Assembly: GCA_910586045.1 (NCBI GenBank)
Contig: CAJUIH010000122.1
Location: forward strand, 1-8,670
Length of the DNA: 8,670 nt
DNA from: an uncultured Eubacterium sp.
GTDB lineage: Bacteria > Bacillota > Clostridia > Lachnospirales > Lachnospiraceae
Direction of reading: 5' to 3'
Shown in pieces: positions 1-5,300 of the stretch. The notes below the pieces were generated by a model. That model did no database searches and was not told the origin of the DNA. It worked only from the letters and a program-made list of their open reading frames with translations. The position numbers and the translations under genes were made by a program. Position 1 is the first letter of the stretch, and the number at the start of each line of letters is the position of its first letter.

Positions 1-5
1 TAAAT

Positions 6-75
6 GCAGAATACTTAGGGATTCTTACCATTCTGGAGCCGGAGCCACAAGCCAGGCCCGCGTCCCTCATCCGGC
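6..75 (+). repeat. Dispersed imperfect repeat, copy A
   Basis: This stretch matches 8426-8494 at the other end of the window, in the same orientation. A first block (7-34) matches 8427-8453 with a few substitutions and a 1-nt length difference. A 14-nt middle (35-48) is diverged. A second block (49-75) matches 8468-8494 with a single C/T change in 27 positions. The first block keeps a potential stem AGAAT (8-12) with ATTCT (30-34) enclosing GG and CC that could also pair. Homology stops abruptly to the left at about position 6. The block lies downstream of the groL terminator, so it is not obviously part of the groESL message. Function is unknown; it could be an interspersed palindromic-type element or a structured RNA segment. 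Confidence 0.75.
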
Positions 76-121
76 GTCCCCACAGCCAAAATGTATCACC
101 TGATCTGAATATCCCTAAAGC

Positions 122-151
122 AAAAAAAAGAGCCTCCCTTTCGGGAAGCCC
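122..151 (-). terminator. Intrinsic terminator of groES-groL
   Basis: Read on the minus strand, GGGCTTCCC (151-143) pairs with GGGAGGCTC (138-130) around a GAAA tetraloop. The stem is 9 bp including two G-U wobbles, and eight T residues follow directly (129-122). It begins 35 nt after the groL stop codon. On the plus strand the two wobbles become A/C mismatches, so it is a one-way minus-strand terminator. Confidence 0.92.
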
Positions 152-186
152 TTTTATTTTGACGTAAAGCAGTTGATTCCTGCCTG

Positions 187-1809
187 TTACATCATGCCCA
201 TGCCCGGATTTGCCGCCGGCATCGCAGGGGTGTCTTCTTTTATATTTGCTACTACAGATTCTGTTGTCAATAAGGTTGCCGCTACGGAAGTCGCATTCTG
301 CAATGCACTCCTTGTTACCTTAACCGGATCCAGGATACCTGCTTCTACCATATTGACATATTCTTCCTTAGTCGCGTCAAAGCCGATCCCTGTCTCGGAT
401 TCTTTTACTTTGTTGATGATGACCGCGCCTTCCAGTCCCGCATTTGCGACAATGTAGAATAATGGCGCTTCCAGTGCTTTTAAGATAACCTTTGCACCTG
501 TCTTTTCATCGCCCTCCAGGCTCTCTGCCAGTTCTTCCACTTTCTTGGAAGCATGGATATAAGCAGAACCGCCGCCTGCGATAATTCCTTCTTCTACGGC
601 TGCCCTTGTTGCGTTCAAAGCATCTTCCATACGCAGCTTGCTTTCTTTCATTTCTGTCTCGGTTGCCGCGCCGACACGGATCACTGCTACGCCGCCTGCC
701 AGCTTCGCAAGTCTTTCCTGCAGTTTTTCTTTGTCAAATTCCGATGTCGTCTCTTCAATCTGGCTCTTGATCTGGTTGATTCTTGCTTCAATGGCAGATT
801 TTTCACCAACACCGTCTACAATCACCGTATTTTCTTTCTGTACTTTTACGGATTTCGCACGGCCTAACTGTTCCATGGTCGTATCTTTTAATTCCAGCCC
901 CAGTTCGGATGAAACGACCTGTCCGCCTGTCAGGATTGCAATATCTTCCAGCATCGCTTTTCTTCTGTCGCCGTAGCCCGGCGCTTTTACCGCTACTACA
1001 TTGAATGTTCCGCGCAGTTTGTTTACAATCAGTGTAGTAAGCGCTTCGCCTTCTACATCTTCCGCAATAATCAGTAATTTTGCGCCTGTTTTTACTACCT
1101 GCTCTAACAACGGCAGGATATCCTGGATATTGGAAATCTTTTTATCTGTAATTAAAATATACGGATCTTCCAAAATAGCTTCCATCTTATCCATATCGGT
1201 TGCCATATAAGCGGAAATATAGCCGCGGTCAAACTGCATTCCTTCTACCAGATCCAGTTCCGTCAGCATCGTTTTGGATTCTTCAATCGTAATCACGCCG
1301 TCTTTGGATACTTTTTCCATTGCGTCCGCTACCAGATTGCCGACTTCTTCATCGCCCGCTGAAATGGAAGCTACTTTTGCAATATGGTTCTTGCCGTCAA
1401 CTTTCTGGCTCATAGACTGCAATGCTTCAACAGCTACATTGGTTGCTTTTTTCATCCCTTTTCTTAAAATAATCGGGTTTGCGCCTGCCGCGAGGTTTTT
1501 CATTCCTTCGGAAATCATAGCCTGTGCCAATACCGTAGCGGTTGTAGTACCGTCGCCAGCTACATCATTGGTCTTTGTCGCAACTTCTTTTACAAGCTGC
1601 GCGCCCATATTTTCAAACGCGTCTTCCAGTTCGATTTCCTTTGCAATTGTTACACCGTCATTTGTAATCAACGGGGCGCCATAAGATTTATCTAATACAA
1701 CATTTCTTCCTTTTGGTCCAAGCGTTACGCTCACGGTATTTGCTAACTGATCCACACCTGCTTCCAATGCAGCTCTTGCCTGCGCACCATATTTAATTTC
1801 CTTTGCCAT
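187..1809 (-). CDS. groL: Chaperonin GroEL (60 kDa, Hsp60)
   Basis: This is the large chaperonin subunit, a cytoplasmic double-ring ATPase that encloses non-native proteins under the GroES lid. The product is 540 residues, normal for the family. The N terminus MAKEIKYG, the ATP-site signature GDGTTT at residues 85-90, the RMEDALNATRAAVEEG segment carrying the catalytic Asp, and the GGG that follows are all visible. The C terminus ends in a short Met/Gly tail (PGMGMM), shorter than the repeated GGM tail of Escherichia coli. The ATG at 1809 has an AGAGG ribosome site (1819-1823) 9 nt upstream. It lies 72 nt after groES and has no promoter of its own that I can see, so it should be transcribed from the CIRCE-controlled promoter and end at the hairpin at 122-151. 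No truncation or frameshift is seen. Confidence 0.99.
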   Translation of the reverse strand: MAKEIKYGAQARAALEAGVDQLANTVSVTLGPKGRNVVLDKSYGAPLITNDGVTIAKEIELEDAFENMGAQLVKEVATKTNDVAGDGTTTATVLAQAMISEGMKNLAAGANPIILRKGMKKATNVAVEALQSMSQKVDGKNHIAKVASISAGDEEVGNLVADAMEKVSKDGVITIEESKTMLTELDLVEGMQFDRGYISAYMATDMDKMEAILEDPYILITDKKISNIQDILPLLEQVVKTGAKLLIIAEDVEGEALTTLIVNKLRGTFNVVAVKAPGYGDRRKAMLEDIAILTGGQVVSSELGLELKDTTMEQLGRAKSVKVQKENTVIVDGVGEKSAIEARINQIKSQIEETTSEFDKEKLQERLAKLAGGVAVIRVGAATETEMKESKLRMEDALNATRAAVEEGIIAGGGSAYIHASKKVEELAESLEGDEKTGAKVILKALEAPLFYIVANAGLEGAVIINKVKESETGIGFDATKEEYVNMVEAGILDPVKVTRSALQNATSVAATLLTTESVVANIKEDTPAMPAANPGMGMM

Positions 1810-1881
1810 TGTTCATTTCCTCTCTTCTTATTTTAATATGATTAATGCAATATTTACGGGTCAAATGTACGAATCCGTCTT

Positions 1882-2166
1882 TTATTCCACTACCGCAAGA
1901 ATGTCATTCTGGCGTACGATAATATATTCGGTTCCGTCGATTTTTACTTCTGTGCCTGCGTATTTCGAATAAATAACTTTCTGTCCTTCTTTCACCTGCA
2001 TGGTGATCTCTTTCCCGTCTACGACTCCGCCAGGCCCTACCGCGATCACTTCTGCCTCCTGCGGCTTTTCCTGGGAAGCGCTTGTTAAAATAATGCCTGA
2101 CGCGGTTGTTTCCTCTGCTTCACACTGCTTTAATACAACTCTGTCTGATAATGGTACTAACTTCAT
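1882..2166 (-). CDS. groES: Co-chaperonin GroES (10 kDa, Hsp10)
   Basis: GroES forms the seven-subunit lid that caps GroEL during ATP-driven folding in the cytoplasm. The product is 94 residues from MKLVPLSDRVVLK, the usual length. The mobile loop that touches GroEL (ETTASGIILTSAS, about residues 18-30) and the conserved VIAVGPG turn are present. The ATG at 2166 was chosen because an AGGAGG site sits 7-8 nt upstream. The open frame extends to an ATG at 2229, but that longer start would translate into the CIRCE operator and lacks a ribosome site, so it is rejected. It is the first gene of a two-gene operon with groL. Confidence 0.98.
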   Translation of the reverse strand: MKLVPLSDRVVLKQCEAEETTASGIILTSASQEKPQEAEVIAVGPGGVVDGKEITMQVKEGQKVIYSKYAGTEVKIDGTEYIIVRQNDILAVVE

Positions 2167-2173
2167 GAATATG

Positions 2174-2180
2174 TCCTCCT
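2174..2180 (-). promoter_or_regulatory. Ribosome binding site of groES
   Basis: The minus strand reads AGGAGGA, 7 nt before the ATG at 2166. This strong site decides the start in favour of the 94-residue GroES over an in-frame upstream ATG at 2229. Confidence 0.9.
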
Positions 2181-2222
2181 TATAAACGATACTTCTATTG
2201 TTTTCAGTAATTGTTCTTGTTA

Positions 2223-2249
2223 TTAGCACTCACTCGTTTTGAGTGCTAA
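2223..2249 (-). promoter_or_regulatory. CIRCE operator (HrcA binding site)
   Basis: The sequence TTAGCACTC (2223-2231), a 9-nt spacer and GAGTGCTAA (2241-2249) is a perfect match to the consensus CIRCE inverted repeat. This element binds the HrcA repressor, which controls class I heat-shock genes in Firmicutes. It lies in the predicted 5' leader of groES, starting about 6 nt after the expected transcription start and ending 43 nt before the ribosome site. The window contains no hrcA, so the repressor must be encoded elsewhere. Confidence 0.98.
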
Positions 2250-2261
2250 CTGATAGTTCCT

Positions 2262-2290
2262 ATCATATGTTTTTATGTGCAGATTCGCAA
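2262..2290 (-). promoter_or_regulatory. Sigma-A type promoter of groES-groL
   Basis: On the minus strand TTGCGA (2290-2285) is separated by exactly 17 nt from TATGAT (2267-2262). The predicted start, near 2255, lies just before the CIRCE element, the standard arrangement for HrcA repression. Confidence 0.85.
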
Positions 2291-2340
2291 GCATATATTT
2301 TTTCGAATACAGCCATTATCATTCTATTTATCTCTTTTAT

Positions 2341-2370
2341 ACTCACTTTTTCTCACTTTTTCTCACTTTT
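2341..2370. repeat. Three tandem 10-bp units, (A/T)CTCACTTTT
   Basis: The decamer ACTCACTTTT is followed by two exact copies of TCTCACTTTT. The unit length is close to one DNA helical turn, so the same face would be presented three times. The array lies about 50-80 bp upstream of the groES -35 box and just past the terminator of the 110-residue gene. It could be a protein-binding or bent-DNA site, or simple slippage; nothing in the sequence decides. Confidence 0.7.
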
Positions 2371-2383
2371 GCAAAATATATAT

Positions 2384-2431
2384 AAAAAAAATATGAATTT
2401 TATAAAAAGCACTTTATAAAATCCATATTTT
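2384..2431 (-). terminator. Long AT-rich hairpin terminator of the 110-residue gene
   Basis: The arms 2391-2406 and 2413-2428 form a 16-bp inverted repeat around a 6-nt loop. The single mismatch on the plus strand is a G-U wobble in minus-strand RNA, and the stem can extend into flanking A/T to about 19 bp. An A-tract on the plus strand (2384-2391) gives eight T residues after the stem in the minus direction. The structure starts 3 nt past the stop codon at 2435. A stem this AT-rich is unusual for an intrinsic terminator, but length may compensate. Confidence 0.7.
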
Positions 2432-2434
2432 CCC

Positions 2435-2767
2435 TTACATCCCGACCGCGTCGATTCCGTTCCCATCCTTGCTTTCCATGCATAAAGCCTGACAGGCCCG
2501 TTTATAATCCTTGCATGGTACGAAAAAAATATAATGCCTGCGCAGACATCCGGTTTCATCTCCCAAATATTCCCGCAGATAAACAAGACTGGGTTCATCC
2601 TCATTCATCCACACCCGGTAATCAATATCCGCCGCATCCAGCAGTGCGCACTGTTTACGATAGCATGCTTCGATTCTCGTACGCAGGATAAATTTCCACA
2701 AAGACCTGCCATGGCTCCTGGATTCGTCCGCATACCACAAAAAACGCAGCTTTTGCATCAGCCTCAT
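2435..2767 (-). CDS. Uncharacterised 110-residue protein, divergent from an XRE regulator
   Basis: I do not recognise this protein. It has no signal peptide or membrane span and looks like a small soluble, Arg/Cys/Trp-containing protein. A basic N-terminal half (SLWKFILRTRIEACYRKQ, about residues 23-40) leads to ALLDAADIDYRVW, then YIFFVPCKDYKRACQAL (about residues 79-95). The pattern of a helix, an 'aGIdY'-like strand and a final 'VP..dY.rA..l' segment recalls small DUF2007-type putative signal-transducing domains; that is only a resemblance by eye. The ATG at 2767 follows an AGGAAG ribosome site by about 9 nt; the Met at residue 4 is a possible alternative. Evidence that it is real: own promoter with TTGACA, ribosome site and a hairpin right after the stop. 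It shares a 218-bp control region with the XRE gene at 2986, which may regulate it. Confidence 0.75.
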   Translation of the reverse strand: MRLMQKLRFLWYADESRSHGRSLWKFILRTRIEACYRKQCALLDAADIDYRVWMNEDEPSLVYLREYLGDETGCLRRHYIFFVPCKDYKRACQALCMESKDGNGIDAVGM

Positions 2768-2842
2768 ACTTTCACACTTCCTTTCCGAGATTTTATTCGG
2801 CCTCCAAACTATTACAGTTCTAGGGTACTACTATATTCATTT

Positions 2843-2872
2843 ATATTACACAAACATAGGTATCATTGTCAA
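2843..2872 (-). promoter_or_regulatory. Promoter of the 110-residue gene
   Basis: On the minus strand a perfect TTGACA (2872-2867) is followed after 18 nt by TAATAT (2848-2843). The predicted start is near 2836, giving a leader of about 70 nt. The degenerate GGTATCA lies within the -35/-10 spacer. Confidence 0.6.
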
Positions 2873-2897
2873 GAAATTTGGGACACTATTAGTACCA

Positions 2898-2925
2898 TTT
2901 ATTACAAAATAATATGAATTATAAT
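2898..2925 (+). promoter_or_regulatory. Candidate promoter of the XRE gene
   Basis: A perfect TATAAT (2920-2925) is preceded by a poor -35, TTTATT (2898-2903, 16-nt spacer). The inverted TAGTACC operator copy (2890-2896) abuts the -35 region. The area is AT-rich, so a chance TATAAT is possible; TTGCAA (2928-2933) with TACACA (2951-2956) is a weaker alternative. Confidence 0.4.
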
Positions 2926-2985
2926 ATTTGCAAAGATCTTCCGCAATTCATACACAGGTACTAAGAAAGCCACGGAGGAATATTT

Positions 2986-3384
2986 ATGCCGCTGGATTAT
3001 AAGATAATCGGAAAAAATATCAAGAAACGAAGAAAAGAAAGATGTGTTACGCAGCAAAAGATGGCTGACGACCTATTTTTATCACTGAGCCTGATCAGTA
3101 AGCTGGAACGCGGCGTAAAACCTGTCAGTCTGGATACGTTCTATGCCATTGCTGAATATCTGGATGCAAATGTCGCCATGCTTTTGGCGGATCCAAATGA
3201 CCCGAACGTGCAGCATGACCAGTTGATTGAAGAAATCGAAGTCATGCTCGAGGACATGGACCACCAGCATCTGCATATTGTAAACCAGCTTATGCGGACT
3301 TACTATACGCAGATCCGGCTGCTTCAGGAAAAAAACAAGAAAGCGGATCTGCCCGAGAATGTACCTGGCACTGGGGACGAATGA
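2986..3384 (+). CDS. XRE-family helix-turn-helix transcriptional regulator
   Basis: This 132-residue cytoplasmic DNA-binding protein has an N-terminal Cro/C1-type HTH domain at about residues 6-70. The recognition region reads TQQKMADDLFLSLSLISKLERG (about residues 22-43, ending in the typical SKLERG), followed by the SLDTFYAIAEYLD helix of the family. The C-terminal part (about 80-120) is acidic and helical (QLIEEIEVMLEDM and VNQLMRTYYTQIRLLQEK), suitable for dimerisation; no ligand or peptidase domain is visible. The ATG at 2986 has a GGAGGA site 6 nt upstream. It is alone on the plus strand, divergent from the 110-residue gene, and the GGTACTA copies between them are candidate binding sites. 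Target genes and inducer cannot be read from the sequence. Confidence 0.92.
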   Translation: MPLDYKIIGKNIKKRRKERCVTQQKMADDLFLSLSLISKLERGVKPVSLDTFYAIAEYLDANVAMLLADPNDPNVQHDQLIEEIEVMLEDMDHQHLHIVNQLMRTYYTQIRLLQEKNKKADLPENVPGTGDE

Positions 3385-3457
3385 GGGGGTTTTCTGCGCT
3401 TTTTTCGAATCGGGCAGCGTTTGCTTCGCATGCGGATACTTTTTGGCTGATACGATT

Positions 3458-3519
3458 CTCTGGTTTGCGGATTGGAAAGATTTCCTGTTTTTCGGATCCG
3501 TAAACCAGAGTTTTGTTTT
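3458..3519 (+). terminator. Intrinsic terminator of the XRE gene
   Basis: The arm 3458-3472 pairs with 3496-3510 to make a 15-bp stem with one G-U wobble. The loop contains a small GGAAA/TTTCC hairpin (3474-3485). TTTTGTTTT (3511-3519) follows in the plus direction. No T-tract follows in the minus direction, so it mainly serves the XRE gene, although the strong stem sits only 15 nt beyond the stop of the convergent chemoreceptor gene and may protect that message's 3' end. Confidence 0.85.
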
Positions 3520-3524
3520 GCATA

Positions 3525-5207
3525 TTAATGCCTGCGCAGCTTGAACCTATGAACCGAAACTTTTAACTGTTCCGCCTGGCTGTACAATTCCTTTGCCGAC
3601 TTCGCAGATTCCTGCGCTGTGGCGGAATTGGTCTGCACCACGTTCGCAATCTGTTCCATACTCTGCGTAAGCTGTTTGAGCGTCTGCGCCTGACGCTGTG
3701 CGGAATCCGCGATCCGCTCCACGATATTCATCGAATTTTGGGATCCGGAAACAACCGCCGCCAGCGCATCGGTTGTTTCCGAAGTCAGCGATACCCCATA
3801 CTGCACCAGCTCTCTGGAGTTTTCGATCAATTCCGCGATATTCTGCGCCGAATTGGAGCTTTTATTCGCCAGGTCCTGCACTTCGTCCGCTACAACCGCA
3901 AATCCCTTGCCTGCTTCCCCGGCGCGCGCCGCTTCAACGGCCGCATTCAGCGCCAGGATATTGGTCTGGAAACAGATATCCTCGATCGTTTTTACAATGC
4001 CGCCGATCTGGTTCGAAGAATCCAGTATATCCTGCATAGCGCCGCTCAGCGCTTCCATCTTTTCATCACAAATCTGGAGCTGTTCACCCGCTTTCTCGGC
4101 GCAGGCTCTTGCGTTGCCCGCATCTTTGGACGTCGTATCCACCTGCATGGAAATGTTCTGGATATTGTCGGATAATTCCTGTACAGCCGACGCCTGCATG
4201 GCTGCGCCGTCTGAAAGGCTTTCCGCACCCGAAGCCATCCGTTTGGATTCTTCCGATACCCGCTCCGCAGCCTGGTTGATGTTGGAAAGCGCGTGATTTA
4301 AAGCATCTAAAATCTTTCGCATCGCAAGCTGGATCGGCTGAAATTCGCCCCGGTAATCGCTGCCGATCTCCATATCCATCATCCCATCGGCCATTTTTGC
4401 CAGATGCCCCTCAATATCGCTGATATATTTTTTCAGTTCCCGTTTTGTTTCATGGATGGACTCTACTAACATGCCGATTTCTGACGTATTAGACGACAGG
4501 GTAAAATCAGCCGAAAGGTTTCCTTGTGAAATTTCCCCCATCTGGTCACGCACGGCAATCACCGGCCGGATAATCCGGCGTCTCGTTACCCACAGCAGCA
4601 AAATCTGCATAATAGCGGCAAGCGCCAGTGCCACGATCATCTGCGTCCCGATAAACCGGGATCTTTTTACCAGATCTGTAACCTCCTGCGCCGTTCTTTT
4701 GTCCAGGGCTTCCAAAAATTGTTCCTTTAACTGATTGATCTGGCCAATGGACGTATTATAATCGGTTCCGTATACATAAGCAAGCCCATCGGACCGGTTG
4801 CCCATCATGACCTTTTTCATCGCGCTTTCTTCCAGCGGCACGAGCAAATTCGAAATCGAAGACATTTCATCGATCATTGCCTGTTCTTCTTTGGTAATTC
4901 CAATCTGCTGCATCGCCTCGATCCCCTGTTCCCGGTTTTTCAGGTCGTTTACTTCATGCCAGTAATTATCATAGTGCTGCTGTGCTCCGGTAGCCGCAAA
5001 AGCACGTACTTCGTTGGTCAGATAAGCCGATCCGTTCATAAAACGGTTGGCTTGGTATGTCAGGCCAAACCGCGCTTCATTTGTCTCATTCAGCCGTTCC
5101 TGCACCTGATGATAGGAAACCAGGGAATATACCAAAAAGATCAAAGACAGCATCGTAATTCCATTTACGAGCAGCGTCAGCGTGGACTGATTCATCGCTT
5201 TTTTCAT
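3525..5207 (-). CDS. Methyl-accepting chemotaxis protein, membrane-bound chemoreceptor
   Basis: This transmembrane receptor would signal to the CheA-CheW complex and bias the flagellar motor. From the ATG at 5207 it has 560 residues: a first membrane span (about 10-31), an extracytoplasmic helical domain (about 32-184, a four-helix-bundle sensor type with ...YLTNEVRAFAATG near 62-74), a second span (about 186-207) and a HAMP domain (about 208-260). A second HAMP-like unit (about 262-310) and a long coiled-coil signalling domain (about 311-555) follow. The hairpin tip FQTNILALNAAVEAARAGE (413-431) and GFAVVADEV are intact. About 128 residues follow the tip, close to 18 heptads, as in 36H-type receptors (estimate). 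There is no C-terminal NWxxF-like pentapeptide. The ligand cannot be inferred. It lies 93 nt downstream of alaS and converges on the XRE gene. Confidence 0.96.
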   Translation of the reverse strand: MKKAMNQSTLTLLVNGITMLSLIFLVYSLVSYHQVQERLNETNEARFGLTYQANRFMNGSAYLTNEVRAFAATGAQQHYDNYWHEVNDLKNREQGIEAMQQIGITKEEQAMIDEMSSISNLLVPLEESAMKKVMMGNRSDGLAYVYGTDYNTSIGQINQLKEQFLEALDKRTAQEVTDLVKRSRFIGTQMIVALALAAIMQILLLWVTRRRIIRPVIAVRDQMGEISQGNLSADFTLSSNTSEIGMLVESIHETKRELKKYISDIEGHLAKMADGMMDMEIGSDYRGEFQPIQLAMRKILDALNHALSNINQAAERVSEESKRMASGAESLSDGAAMQASAVQELSDNIQNISMQVDTTSKDAGNARACAEKAGEQLQICDEKMEALSGAMQDILDSSNQIGGIVKTIEDICFQTNILALNAAVEAARAGEAGKGFAVVADEVQDLANKSSNSAQNIAELIENSRELVQYGVSLTSETTDALAAVVSGSQNSMNIVERIADSAQRQAQTLKQLTQSMEQIANVVQTNSATAQESAKSAKELYSQAEQLKVSVHRFKLRRH

Positions 5208-5213
5208 AGTCAA

Positions 5214-5219
5214 CTCCTT
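5214..5219 (-). promoter_or_regulatory. Ribosome binding site of the chemoreceptor gene
   Basis: The minus strand reads AAGGAG, 6 nt before the ATG at 5207. An in-frame ATG at 5225 overlaps this site and has no ribosome site of its own, so the start at 5207 is preferred. Confidence 0.85.
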
Positions 5220-5242
5220 ATTCATTCTGCATAAAACAAGAT

Positions 5243-5289
5243 GCCAGCAGGCGGCCGGAACTCTCCTGTATGTCCCGCTGCCTGCTGGC
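5243..5289 (-). terminator. Hairpin after alaS, weak terminator
   Basis: GCCAGCAGGC and GCCTGCTGGC form a perfect 10-bp inverted repeat (5243-5252 with 5280-5289). Inner pairing between GGGAC and GTTCC shortens the loop to about 10 nt. It starts 11 nt after the alaS stop. In the minus direction it is followed only by ATCTTGTTTTATG, an interrupted T-tract, so termination may be partial and allow read-through into the chemoreceptor gene. Confidence 0.6.
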
Positions 5290-5300
5290 GTCCATTGTGT

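Larger units (their letters stand above)
2824..2963. promoter_or_regulatory. GGTACTA operator-like array between divergent genes
   Basis: The heptamer GGTACTA occurs at 2824-2830, inverted as TAGTACC at 2890-2896, and again direct at 2957-2963. The centres are 66 and 67 bp apart. A weaker GGTATCA lies at 2859-2865. The first copy falls within about 12 nt after the predicted start of the 110-residue gene, and the last lies 11 nt before the ribosome site of the XRE gene. This fits a repressor that controls both promoters, most simply the XRE protein itself (inference). The heptamer also occurs by codon chance in groES (2153-2159) and groL (1545-1551), about what a window this size would give at random. 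Confidence 0.55.

Noticed and set aside
2167..2229. N-terminal extension of GroES to an ATG at 2229
   Set aside because: It would translate part of the CIRCE operator, lacks a ribosome site and gives a length unusual for GroES; the ATG at 2166 has a strong AGGAGG site.
2341..2370. CRISPR array
   Set aside because: The 10-bp units are contiguous without spacers and no cas genes are present.
2353..2604. 83-residue minus-strand open frame
   Set aside because: It overlaps the 110-residue gene in another frame and runs through its terminator hairpin and the 10-bp repeats; no ribosome site seen.
3698..4296. Overlapping plus-strand open frames opposite the chemoreceptor
   Set aside because: They are antisense to conserved signalling-domain codons, with low-complexity translations and no ribosome sites.
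5208..5225. Chemoreceptor start at the ATG at 5225
   Set aside because: That ATG overlaps the AAGGAG site serving the ATG at 5207 and has no ribosome site of its own.
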